64,000 bases of DNA, taken from the NCBI RefSeq assembly GCF_037038585.1, contig NC_092521.1:150688605-150752604 (forward strand). The letters are read 5' to 3'. This stretch comes from Patagioenas fasciata (lineage: Eukaryota; Chordata; Aves; Columbiformes; Columbidae). Below the pieces are notes generated by a model that was not told where the DNA came from, did not search any database, and saw only the letters and a list, made by a program, of their open reading frames with translations. Numbering within the stretch: position 1 is the stretch's first letter; each line of letters starts with the position of its first letter. Below, one piece after another: positions 1 through 12,500 of this stretch. The position numbers were made by a program, and so were the translations under genes.

Positions 1-339
1 CAAACTTTAGGAAATAGATAATTAAACTCTACAGAGATCCTGAGCTGCAGGCAGTCAGCCTTTCTTTGTGGCTCTGTGCTGCGGCGTGTGGGGAGGTGGG
101 TGGCCCCGAAGCCTCTCCCAGCAGGGCCTGGGGGGGGTCCCACTGGACAGGTCATGCTTGTCTCGTAATGAGGAATAGGGCTGTGAACTGATACTTGGTT
201 TTCCAGTTACCTGTCTCATAGGTAATAATTGGCTCAAGGTGAACTAAACTGGTTATCAGATTATTCTTGAAGTGGGTACCAGAGGCGATGCTGGGGTACT
301 TGTGAGAGAGCAGTGATAGATAATGGCTGGAGAGCAGCT

Positions 340-393
340 GAAGAAGAGGGACAAGTTAGGTATTCCAATCCCTAACATTCTGTGATTCTGTGA
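340..393 (+). mobile_element. CR1 LINE 3'-end remnant
   Basis: The text resembles the CR1 tail (GGTATTCCAATCCCTAAC) and ends in two ATTCTGTG octamers, the hallmark of the CR1 3' terminus. It is truncated and diverged, so the 5' edge is uncertain. Confidence 0.55.
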
Positions 394-3100
394 TCTGGAG
401 AGTTTGATGAGGCTGGGAGTGAGAACCAAGGGTAATGAATGTAGGAGATGTTGCTAGAATTTAAAAAAAAAAAAAAGTGTTAAATTTATATCTGTTTGCT
501 GCTTGCAGTTATAAGTCAAGTTAACTCTCATTAGTGAGAAATTGCCGTTTGGTGGTGACAGGAAAGCATGCATTGCGTTTCCTTACCTTTGGGCATGTGG
601 CTTTGGAATTTGAATGCTGTTTCAGCAAAGTTTCTTTTCAAGTGTGAATGTCTAAGATTGTTTATTTGACTTGTTTTCAAGTAAACCTAAAGTACAAAAA
701 GTTCTGCTCTGTGGAACCAGAATACCTCTGGCAGATCTGTGAAACTCCTTCCACTTGAGGTGGTGGAGTAACTGGCAGAGGCGGTCTGAGGGTGGGGTGT
801 GCACTTAGCCAGGGAGTCTCACATCTGATATCTGCTGGCAGAAGAAAGGTAAGAATCAAGTTCAGTCCCAGAATGTGGTGGTAAATGTTAGGTAGTGGCC
901 AGAGACCGGCCTCCTCTTCCTCACCCGCAGCTCTTGTCTTCTGCTTCTGCTTGTCCTGCCTCATGTTGTCCTTTGGCTAGTGACTCTACCCTGCTTAAAC
1001 TCACAATTACTCCTCCTCCCTAGTTCCTTCTCCCTCTGCACCCATCTGTACCTCTCCCTTCTCATCTTCTGTCCCCCATGAACAAACCCACGTTCTCCAG
1101 AACTAGCCAAGTGTTGCATGCTTTTTCTTAGAAATGGCAAAAAAGCATCACTTTGATACCAAGATGAGCCATTTCCCAGACTTTAGGAGCTCACTCCAAA
1201 CACTGAGGTTTGGGAGTCCTCAACATACAAGCTTTCTGAAAGATGAAATGAATTTTCATTCCCTAATCTTATTCTCAGAAATGGATGAACTTTTATGACT
1301 GAAACTTTCTAATACTGTTCAAGCACTGCATAAATTGAAGTGACAGGAACCTTAGCTGTAGGTGTCACTATAATAAATATAAAACCCCTGTGCACCCCCA
1401 TAACAGAAGAAGTAGTGTACCTGCCATTGCACAACCTCTCTCACACACACATTCGATTTTGGTATTACTGGAAGACACAGTTACCAGCTGAGGAACACAG
1501 AGGACTTAAATTCTGGACACCTGAGACTTAAATCTGACTCTGTTACCGACCTTCTCACTGACCTCAGATCAACTGTTTCACATTTCCCAAGTCACTTCCC
1601 TGTGTCAAATTTCCCCACTTTTTAAAGAGCTATGAATAAACTGCATGACTGAAGTGTTACATGCTCATTCAATCGTTTATTCATTCATTTATGTTTTCCC
1701 TCTTGAAAACATAGCACAATGAAAGAGATGTGTTTCTCATGTAGTTGTGCTGGCCACGCTGTAAGAGGATTTAATTTATCAAACCCAAACGTTAATCCCA
1801 TAGTGGGGGAAAAATGCACACATGCACTGTCTTCAAAAGAATCCAGTCTGGTATAAAGCAGCTGACAATGTTTATAAATCTGTGCTGTTTCAGATGTTTT
1901 CCAGCTTCATTTTTTTCCCTAACTGCTAACACTTATCTTCAGCTGAGTTTTGAGCAAACACCTCCTGCTTGTCACAGCTCAGGCCCCCCCACGCACTGTC
2001 AGTGAAGTGTCACCCTCCCTCTCATCAGTTGTGTTGCTGGAGGAGGCAGAGTTGGGCACAAGGACTGAAAAGCTTGGAGGGGAGAGTGAGTTTGTTCCCC
2101 TAATTCCAGTACTGATTGGAAAGAATGACCTGAGCAAAGCCTCCCCCCCTTTTTTTTTTATCCTCTGATTGCTGTGAATTCTCCTAAATCAACTTAAAAA
2201 GAAGTCTTATTGCCTTATAGTGTCTTGTAGGTAACTGGTTTTTGTGATTCTTCCTATTAGGCAGTGGGTTTATTTCATATGTTAAACGTGCTTTGGCTGT
2301 TAAGCCTGGATGTTTAGGAGACAGTTGAAGGATCGGTTGCTAGTTTTAAAAGTGGAACTTTTTCTCCCAAATGACCCAGGTGTTTTTAAAAATCTTTCAG
2401 TATGAGATGGCTGCTAGGCTAGCAGAGTTGTGTTCTTGTTGCCCGTATCCCAAAACCGTGACTACATGGAGCACTGCTTATCACTTTGAATCTTGTGATT
2501 TGCCTGGGAGACTTAAACAGGTTTGGTTTGTGTGCGTGTGGGGCACAGCTGCTCTAGGGCTGCCCACAGAAGAGCACAGTCTAGTTCGCTTTTTTTAGCT
2601 ATGTTTTGCTCTGCAAACTTTATATCAGTAAGAAAATTAATGCTTTAGGTACTTAAGGCTAAGAAAGCAGCTGTGAATTTTACAGTTCTCTGAAAATTAC
2701 CATATTTTAAAGCGTTTTTTTTGGTGGATGAAGGAGGTTTTATGTATTGCAGATGAGCTGTATGTCTGTCACCAAATTACACTGGATGGCACAATCCTTC
2801 CTCTGCCACTCGAGAGACTGAAAAATTCCATTGCGAGAACAGCAGTGCGTTCCAGCCTTGTCATTAATGTGTGGGATTATCCACCAGGCATGTATGGGCA
2901 GTGCAGTGCATAGGCTTAAGAGGTACGTGCACAGTGGAAGTCGAGCTTCTGGCATTCTCGTGAGGCACGATTAATTCTTGATTCATGCTGGACTGAGCAG
3001 AATAAAGGGGCCACAATTCTTGCAGAAGTTATGCACTGAAGGTGGTGTACTGATCCCAACAGCTTTTGTTCATCACTTTGCAACTGGAAGTTAGATATAC

Positions 3101-3120
3101 ATATATATATATATATATAT
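3101..3120. repeat. (AT)10 microsatellite
   Basis: Ten uninterrupted AT units. Confidence 0.95.
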
Positions 3121-3330
3121 CTCACGAGTTAGTCAGATTTAGGCTTTTCTCACTCCCAATACTTCCTTATGGCATGTATGTAGGTAAAGACAGAAAATAA
3201 GAAGATAGAAACCCTCTCTCACTGTAGGGCTGTGTTTATCCCAACCTATTTCTGAGCTCTGAAATGTATTCTGTTGTTGGGGATGTCAGTCAAGCAGGAA
3301 AAATTGAAGTTGATTTATTTTGTGCAACAG

Positions 3331-3506
3331 TTGCAGAACCAGGAGATGCTGAGGGCAATGGTGAAGAAAGCAGAGCTGGAAATCAGTGGCAAAATGATTG
3401 AAACAGTGAAGAGGCTTGAAGATCCTGTGCAACGACAGCGCAACCTGGTGGAACAAGAAAGGCAGAAATACCTCAACGAGGAAGAAAAGATTGTAAAGAA
3501 GTTATG
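3331..3506 (+). CDS. KIAA1217: KIAA1217 exon a (coiled-coil segment)
   Basis: The acceptor is TTTTGTGCAACAG ending at 3330 and the donor is GTGGGT at 3507. The exon starts in phase 0 and ends with two bases of a Cys codon. It encodes about 58 charged residues (LQNQEMLRAMVKK, later QRQRNLVEQERQKYLNEEEK), a heptad-like coiled coil typical of the SKT/p140Cap core. A second AG six bases downstream (after TTGCAG) would remove Leu-Gln in frame, so the exact 5' edge is 3331 or 3337. Confidence 0.93.
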
Positions 3507-6500
3507 GTGGGTTGAGACACCTATCAGAATTTGTTGCTTTTGCCTGGCTCTTCTCCCCCTAAGCAGTAGCTTTCACCACTGTCTCCAGTGAAACTGCACC
3601 TGTGTATGCTGTTGCAGCTGTGTTTCTTTGCACTTGTATTGGCTGTAAAACTGGGTCTGAGTTGTACAAGGCACTGGTCCTGACTGGGAGTCCTTCTTAG
3701 CACAGCCTGCTGGGTAAGTCCCCTCACTACAAAGAGTTTCAACCTCCTTTGATGCCCCCAGTAAAGGGAAAGATGACTACAAAAAATGTGACCGCCTCCT
3801 TCTGAAAGCCTGCCCCTACCCTGGTTCTTGCCTTCAGCTTTATGTGTGACATTTTAGGGGAGGAGGAGGGAATTTCCTCAAGAACAAATGGATGCAAAGG
3901 ACGGTAACACATTCAGCTTTAAGTACAAAAATCGGGTTTCAGTAGTAAGTGCTTTGACTATTCCATGAGAGATGTGCATGAAGCTCGTAAGTAGGAGATT
4001 GAAGTTTAATTGTAATCAGCAATGCCGGTCTCCATCTAAAATTTTTAGAATTTCCTTATACTAAACTGCAGTGAAAAAAATCCTTTTCTTTTGTTGTTGT
4101 TGTTGTTGTTGTGTAAAGGCTCTTTCTAAGATTGTTTTGCCCCAGAACTTCGGCCCACCAATATTGGTGGGATCCACTTGTTTGTTTTAGTCCATGTTCA
4201 GAGTCAGCAGGAGGCAAGATGAAGCTTAAATCAATAAACAATTTAACTAGTTCTAGCCCTCACACACATGGTATGAACTGTGGGGTTGTCATATGCAGGG
4301 ACAGGAGTTGGACTCGATGGTCCTTGTGGGTCCCTTCCAACTCAGGACATTCTGGGATTTTAGCACTCACATTTGTAAGATGCTATTTATCTTACTTATT
4401 CCTCATTACTGCATTTAGTTCATGCCTAAGGAATTGCTTCATAATAGAGCTAAACTTTATAGTCACCTTGTCATTGGCAGTGATGATGGAAGAGCCATAG
4501 GAGTACAGCTATTGACAGCTAAGGAGAGTAAACTTTTTTCTTTTGATCAACATGTTTTCAGATGAATAAGACTTGCAATAGAAATGGTGCATCTGTAAAG
4601 GCAAAGTAGAATGTTACTAAGAGAGTCTATGTTTTCTATGAAGTTGAATGTCTAGCAGTAGTCCATGCTGGTATATATAATCGTCTCAGCTGGTTTGTAG
4701 TTTTAAATAACATTGAGTTGTAGTCTTAAGTAATTCCTCTTCTGTTCATCATTTTACTCCTGTGTACCTGATTGCCTACTTTCTAGGTTGGTTGTTCTCT
4801 GTGAAAAGAACAATTTGTGTGATGGCTGGTGATCACATTACCTCATAAAACGGATACTGAGTGAGGTCAAGTGCAAATGGCATTAGTTGTTACAGCTGTT
4901 CATTTAGGATACAACATTGATTGTGATATGATCCTGTTTTATCAGTGTTTGGAATTTTTTTCTGTTCACAGAGTTTCTGCTGCTTCTGTGCTGCTTCGCT
5001 TGTTAATGTTACAGGAAAGTGTCTTACATACATAATTCATACACTATGAATGTTAATTCAACCCTTTTAGAGACATGCTAGAAACAAATGTTAAATCATG
5101 AACAATTGTATTTCATCAGCTGTGTCCAGTGAGATTTGTCACGTATGTGCACATTTGCAGGATCAGAGCCCAAATGAAAAAGCACATCTGACAACAGTGT
5201 TTCAAGTTCAACAGCTGATGGCAGTTAATGATGAAGAGCATACAGCACAAAATTACATATCAAATGTCACTGGCAGTATTCAGAAAAAGGTTAACATTCT
5301 ATATAGGCACTTTCAATGAAGCTGATTCCAGTACAGATGTATAAACAAATGCAAAGCAACTGGGCAAAAAAATTACCATTTCTTAGTCTTTCAAGTGTTG
5401 CCCTCTTGACCTTTCCTAAATCACAGGACTGAATCACTAGACTGCCTTCATGCAAGACAAGGGAGCTTAAGGATTTCTGCAATACTTATGAAAGTGTATT
5501 TACTTCTCTGAAGTGGTCGATCTCAGTTTAAAAAGCTCCCCTTTCACCAATTCTCAAGATTATCACTGGGAAATAAAAAAAAATAAAAATATTGGTGGTT
5601 GTAAACAGTACAGTTGCTGTACTTTTTAGAGCAAGTTTTCTGCTGAGTGCCTTCATGATGGTGCCTTCAGAAGTGTCCCCATGTGTGTCACAGCTGCAGC
5701 AGGATTACAGTTCAGAGGTATCTAATGAAATCTAAGAAACACTATTAAATGTAGTATTTATTCACATGTCTAACAGTGAAATACATACTCAGAGTTAACT
5801 AGATAGGATTTTTTGTATCTAGACTTTTGATTCAATGTTAGATATAATATATGACACTTTTGGGGTATAGATACTAACCTTAAAACTTACCAAACCAAGA
5901 ACAAATTATGATGCTATGACACATTGACTAATGGAGTATTTATGTTGTGAGGACCATGTTACAGGTATGACTACTACATGTTGTAGATTGCTGCTGATTT
6001 TAAGAGAGGGCATTTTATAAGCACAGTATTTTAATTGTAGCCACATCCAAGCTGTCTAATTGGATATGATCCAAAGTAAGTTACAATTTTTATTTTTTTT
6101 TTTAGGAAAAGTAGTAGACATGTTTGTAAGAATAACTGTGCTCAGTAAAAACACAATTACACTTAGCAGTCATGGAGAGCCACTGGTACCAGATACTTTG
6201 GAAAGGATATAAGAACACGGCAAAATGCTCAGAGCGCATCTCCTTGCTTTGAATGACTTGTAGCTCAGGGATTTTCCAAGTCAGAGATGGTATCTTGATA
6301 TGCAAAAGCTCTGCATGGATTGTTTACTTTTCATGAATTTATGTGGGTTTTAAAATTTATGTAAACTTGGCTGTGTACACAATCTAGGCACAGTGAATTC
6401 TATAGAGTAATTCTATTTTGGGTAGAAAGAACCTCTTTTTGTTTGTTTTTGAATCTTTCATCTGTCAGTCAATTCCCAGACTCTTAAATTATGCACGGTA

Positions 6501-9500
6501 GAATATTCACCCTCTCCGTGCTTGTTGTGATGTTAAAGATGCTCTCCCACTCTCATGCCTTTTCCAACCTGAAAAGTCCTTGTCTGTTTAGTTACTCCTC
6601 TCATAGAAGCCATCCTATACATTTTGTCATCCTGTTGTCTTTCTGTATGCTCTTCTAACTCTATTGTACATCTGTGGGATGGAGATGGGGAGAGAGGAGA
6701 GCCCTGCAATGGCTGTGTCTGACACAGGCACACCATGATTTCACGCAGTGGCATGGTAGTGGTCCCCTGTCCTCAGGTTCTACATGATCTTTCACTTACA
6801 AATCCAACATATCACTCAAAGGGCATGATTATCAGTTCAGAGTTCTTTACTGTGTATAAAAACTTAGGGGTTTGGGAGGTGGTTGGTCAAAGGTGGGGTT
6901 TGTTTTGGTTTTCCTCTTCTCATGATCATTACTTTACATTTATTAGGAGTGTGTTTGTTTGTTTCATTCCCCTGGTCAATTAGTATCAGGCAGTCCATCT
7001 GCAGCCCTCTGCAATCAGCTTTCATTTTCATCACCTTGAATAATTTAATATATTTTTGAGATTTTTTTCTATATTATTTATCATATTTTCTAAATAATTT
7101 AAAGTATGTTGAAAAGCACCAGCCCTAGCACTGATCCCTCTGGAACCCACCAGCAAAATACATTGATTGAGTGAGCTGTCATTGATCCCTTCCCTTTACA
7201 TGCAGTACTTTATCCTTGAGAGCATTTCATCTCTTGTTCCATGGCAACTTTGCTCTCTTAAAAGCTTTTTCTCAAATACCTTGCTGAAAGCCTTTTGGGC
7301 TGTAGCTTGTCCCCCTGTTTTTGTTGTGAATTTGTGAGACTTACCTTCTTTCTTTACACAAATCACATTAATTCCTCACTAACACAGCGTATTTATCCAT
7401 TGGTCCACTAATTCTTTATTGTTTATTCTTTATTTTGGTATCTATCAGTAACACCAGTCTGGGTGTCAGCGTCACCAGAATACAGTTCCCTGGACAGCCC
7501 CATCCCCTTTAAAAAAATAGATTTGTCTCATCTATGACACTTTCCACTACTCTGGTGCCAAAGCAGTTTTAATCAAGAAGTTGGGTACTTAGCATTAATA
7601 GTTCAACTGTTTCACTCTTGAGCTGCTGTTGAGCTCCAGGGCAAATACCATCTGGCCTGGGTGATTTGCTATATTAACTTTGTCAGTGTGTTTTGTAACC
7701 TGTTCTACTGATACTGCAATATGAGATAGATCTTCTGATGCTTTTTTTGCCTAAAGAAAGATCTCAGCATGAAAGTTTGCCTCGGCTCCCCTCTGTAAAA
7801 CACAGATGCAGATAAATCATTTATGTTGTATTACCTTTCTGAAACTACATTAATGTGTCTTGTTAATTGGGTTTGCTTAGTCCAATCTGTGCAGCCAACT
7901 TGTTTCGTCACTTACAGAAAAGAAATGCTGGAGACCTCTCAATATGTCTCAAACTTTGGCTCGTGAGGGCTGAAGTTTCTTTTCCCTTGTAGTTATCAAC
8001 ACCAGGCAGTGTAGTATGGTATCCCCTGAGTAATTTCAGGATCAGTTGTCTTGCTTGATAGTATCACTGGAATCAAAGGTGTTTATGATGACCCTCCCAT
8101 TTCTGCTCAGAGAACAAGGGGGAAGAAAGCCACTGTCAGCTACCTAGAAGTGTTCCCTTTATCCCTACATTTCCAACCATCATAGACCTACCAAAACATC
8201 GTAATGTTGTTCTGTGTTTGCTTCTTTCTCTTCTTTCCACCCGTGGACAAATATAAGCTTCTGCCCTTATCTTTGTTGCCTGCTGGATGTGAATATCTGA
8301 GCAGCTGCTTTTCCAGTGCTGATGTACAAAGGGAGGGGGGTACCCTGAGATTCCCAAAGTAGCCCTGCCTGAGTGTGGGCGTCAGGGCATTACGAGCAGG
8401 GAGGATGCCTGACTGTAGCGCACCGTTCTGGAGAGCAGAAGCCTTGACATTGTAGTGAGTGACAGCTGAATTATTTTTCCAGCTCCTTCTGAGATTCTGT
8501 CCGTGCCCTTTATGGCAAAGGCAGCCACCGGGACAGCAGATCTCTGCATCACTGCAGTCTCCTCCATGGGAAAAATACCCCAAGAAACGTTCCCTTGCTG
8601 CCATCGTGTGGTCCCTGGGATTGCTTCCTGCAAGTGTGTGTGAGCCCCTTGCTAATCGTGACTCCCTCGTCTTTCTCAAGGCAGAGTCTTTGAAGGAAAT
8701 GGTCTTAAAATGGGAACAGGATCGTTTACCTCCACTTTCTGATCTGTTCAGAAGCAACTTATGGTTCTTCATTCAAAATTGTTTTATAGTTTTTAAAGTT
8801 ATTTGTCTTTGAAGTGAACTCTTTGCTGTATGCATCTGATGTTCAGATCCTCATACTATTTCTGTTTCTTTGCATTATCAGAAGTACCGTTGTATTACCA
8901 TTTATTGTTCTGTGTGACTATGTTTCCACTTTAAATTGACCTAAATGCAGAATGGTGCTGCAAGGGATTTTCTCTGTTTTGTCCTGTTACTGGCCACCTA
9001 CTCCTCTCTTTTCTTCCTCATGTCACCTCTCCATGAAAATGGATCTAGGAAGTCATCTGGCTGAAAATAAGTAATTTTCTGCTAGCACAACGGAAATGTG
9101 TGGAGCTGCAATCAATGCACACTTGCTGTTTCAGTCTGGCCATTTGTCAAAACAGGACCCTATATCCTGTCTAGCAAGACCTGGCAGATAGCAGGGTTGC
9201 ATCAGGGGGCCATGAGTGCTAGTTTTGGGTGGTCACTTGGCCAAACAGGGCATTCCTTTGCCTGGCATCAGCAATGAGAAGCTGCAAGGTGCAAACCAGT
9301 ACTGGATGTAGTGGCACAGTGTGTCTGTACCCTTGGAGGACCTGCATCCCCTGAGGGCTGGCTGTTAGATGTTTCACCACCCCACCTGCCCTTTGTAGCA
9401 CAGCTGCCCTTGACGTTGATGTGCTCTGCACATCTGCAGCCTGTCAGAGAAGTCAATTACTTGGATGGGTTACAAGCCTGTTCCTATGCTGTGGTCTAAA

Positions 9501-12500
9501 GTGTCCGGTGTCCTCACCTCGCCTCACAGTACCCTGCTGTTTTTTCAGCCTGTGGTCTCAGATTTAAAGATGCCACAGTTGAGGTTTCTGGTCTAGATTA
9601 GTCCATTAATTTACATTTATTTTATTGTAATGTGAAAGTCCTGCTTACATTTTGTGTCCACTTTTTGTGTTTTGCCAGTGATCTGGAGGCATTTGTTGAA
9701 GACCTGAAGAGGGACTCCACTGCTTCCAGCAAGACAGTTACACTGAAAGATGTGGAAGATGGAGCCTTTCTTTTGCGTCAGGTGGGGGAAGCTGTTGCTA
9801 CCCTGAAAGGTATGCACTTTTCCTTTTTACTTTTGGTTTTTCTCTTTGAACCACAGTGGCTCAGAACAGTTTTGCCTTTGATCTGGAGGAATTAACTTTA
9901 AATCTTTTTGGAAGTAAAAGTTGGGATTAAGGAGCTTGTTGCATGGCCCCTGGAGAGAGGGAGACACTCAAGTATTTGACATTCACCCCATCATCCATTT
10001 CTCCCCAGGCCTTTTGTCATTTCCTCTTGAGCTTCACAGTTGTTGTCTTTGCAGGAGAGTTCCCGACATTGCAGAATAAAATGCGTGCGATCCTCCGGAT
10101 TGAGGTAGAAGCCGTGAGGTTCCTAAAGGAAGAACCACACAAGCTTGACAGCTTGCTGAAACGTGTGCGCAGCATGACCGATATCCTTACCGTGCTCAGG
10201 AGGTGATTATTATTTTTTTCTTCAAAACTAAAGAATTTCCTCAAGCAGGGCTAGAACAGCTTTCAGGTTTGGCTTCTTCCCCTCTCCTTAGGCCGTTTTG
10301 AGCAGTGTAACTTGCTTGCAGTATTTTATAGATTCTTCCTAGAGCCCTCTCAAGGCGAATCAAATAGCCTTTCCTGTGCTTTGTGCAATGGTTCTGTTCT
10401 GACCAACAGCCCCGCTTGTTGAGATCTTCTGATTGAAGGTAACTCCCTTTGAACTCAGCACTTCCACATTTGGGAAGTTCCTGGATGAGAAAGCTTACAG
10501 AGTGGCATCAGTCCCATATCTGAGCTAATTAACTGTGGGCATTAACAAAAATCTAAGCTAATAGAAGTACTCTCTGACACTGAAATCTGTATGCCCCAAA
10601 ATTTAACAGTAAGAAATAAAACAGGAAAGATTCTGAGTGGATAAAGATAACCTAAACCTTCTGAAAGAAATATTATTCAATATGTTTGTGAATTAGTGCA
10701 AATTCTTTATTCTGTTCTTTGCAAGGAAGATGTGTTAGAGGAAGTTCAAATAGTAGGTAAAATTTATGTCCACTAAGTGCCAGTGTTTAGCTGTTTGTCA
10801 GAATATATGAGCAGCAAATGGCTGCTGATTTATATGAGGCAATAGGCAGTGGATTTAGTTCCTACTGAAAACCACTGAATCAGGCCAAACTGTCAGGGGT
10901 GGTGGTCTCAATTTTACTTCAGTTACAAGAAAATATAAGTCATAAGCCTATTGTTGTTACCATTATTCTAAGGAATGTAGGGTTGTCATTGTTTTCATAT
11001 ATCCTGGAGCATATGTAAAAAGGATTTGCCAGTACTGGCAGATGGATAAAATGGTTTATGTAACAGGTCTTCTGTAAGCCATCACTTATTTTTCCATGTT
11101 GATAAAAATCTATATCCTTTCATATTCTTTTCCTTTTCTTAAAAATGACTACAGTTATTTCCTGTCTCACGCTGTTTGGGAAAAAAACAATAAGCTATGC
11201 ATGCCAAAGTTTTAGCCAAGTCATTTTTTTGCAGCGAAATTGTGTATTAAGCCTCATAAAGTCTGTTTCAGTAATGGAAATCTGATGGCATTTCATGGCT
11301 ACCTATACTCCAGAGCTCAGACATTTCACAGCTAGCTGCCAGAAATAGTCGACTCTCTACATCTTCAGCTCATTCTACCCCAAACTCCCAACAGACAAAA
11401 CTTTCGTGAAGTGTCATCTGAAGGCTTTGTGTTAGCAATTTGCCAAACTGCTAGTTCACATTCTATGTAACTACCACTTTCTGTGCTAATAATCCGGGAA
11501 CACCTTGTTTAGCTATTTTAGAGTGTATAAAATTTAAGTCAAGTAACTTCCATTCTTCCTCTAAAATCAACCCACTGAAACTCATGCTTAGGTCAAAAAG
11601 TGCCAGTGTGTCCATGAAGGTTTGTAAACATTTTAAAAGGCAAAACCGTCCTAATTAGAGTGGCCTCTTTAAAACTCTGAGTCCCTGATTCTGAGAGAAA
11701 GCTATAAAATCACAGAACTGAGAGCATCAGGAAGAAAAAACACCATTTTGATGTTTTTGATACAGGTGCCTTTCCCTTGTAAGAGTTTATTATGAAGTGT
11801 TGCTCATGACTTGCCTGTATGCTAACTGTGCCATGCTGTTGTGTTCCATTTGGCTGGGCAGACATGTTACAGAAGGACTGCTGAGGGGTGTGGATCCATC
11901 CCAAGCTGTGCAGTACATGGAGAAGGCCACTGCAGCTGACGCTTTGAAAAGCCAGGAGGATCCCAAGCACGCCCAGGGACATGCACAGCAAAACCTCACA
12001 GCAATCACATCAGAGTCCCAGGTGTCATCAGTCAAGTCAGAAGTCATCCCCTTCTCAACGATGACGGTCCACCACGTGCAGAGCTCACCTGTTGTCATCC
12101 ATCAGTCTCAGCACTCATCAGCCCTGGTCAACCATGCGCAGGGTTCACCCACCGCAGCCAGCCACAGTGAAGGTGTGCCAGCCGCTGGCCACCCCTCGGC
12201 CACCCCACCAGCCCCCACACAAGAGCCCGCAACAGGATCCCCGCCCACACAAGCCACACCACCACCACAGGTCTCTGTCAATGGCACCACCATGCAAAGT
12301 CTTTTCATTGAAGAAATTCACAGTGCAAGTACCAGAAACCGAGCTGTATCCATTGAGGTACGGTGTATTCTGCTCAACCAGTTGTCCTCTGTTTGGGTCT
12401 GAGCTCCCAGTCTCACTCTTGAGAGTGCAGGTGGGATTTTTCAAATGCATTCGGGGGATTTATATGCCTTACCCTTAACTATACTGTGCACTTCTGAAGA

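Larger units (their letters stand above)
1..3330 (+). other. KIAA1217 intron (3' part), no exon recognised
   Basis: This stretch precedes the first recognisable exon. It holds a CR1 3'-end remnant near 340-393, a 20-bp AT repeat at 3101-3120 and several short open frames with no codon pattern or similarity that I recognise. No promoter-like CpG cluster is visible. An upstream KIAA1217 exon that I failed to recognise cannot be excluded. Confidence 0.7.
3507..9678 (+). other. KIAA1217 intron a-b
   Basis: A 6.2-kb intron. It holds a TTG repeat (4089-4113), a CR1 3' end on + (4288-4362) and an old CR1 relic on - (about 7100-7790). A slightly GC-richer patch at 8180-8800 is open on the - strand without recognisable similarity. 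The remainder is AT-rich and featureless to me. Confidence 0.7.

Noticed and set aside
11797..11861. Possible Met start upstream of KIAA1217 exon d
   Set aside because: The bases before 11862 are an intron end with a good AG acceptor; the frame joins exon c in phase, so the ATG at 11797 is chance.
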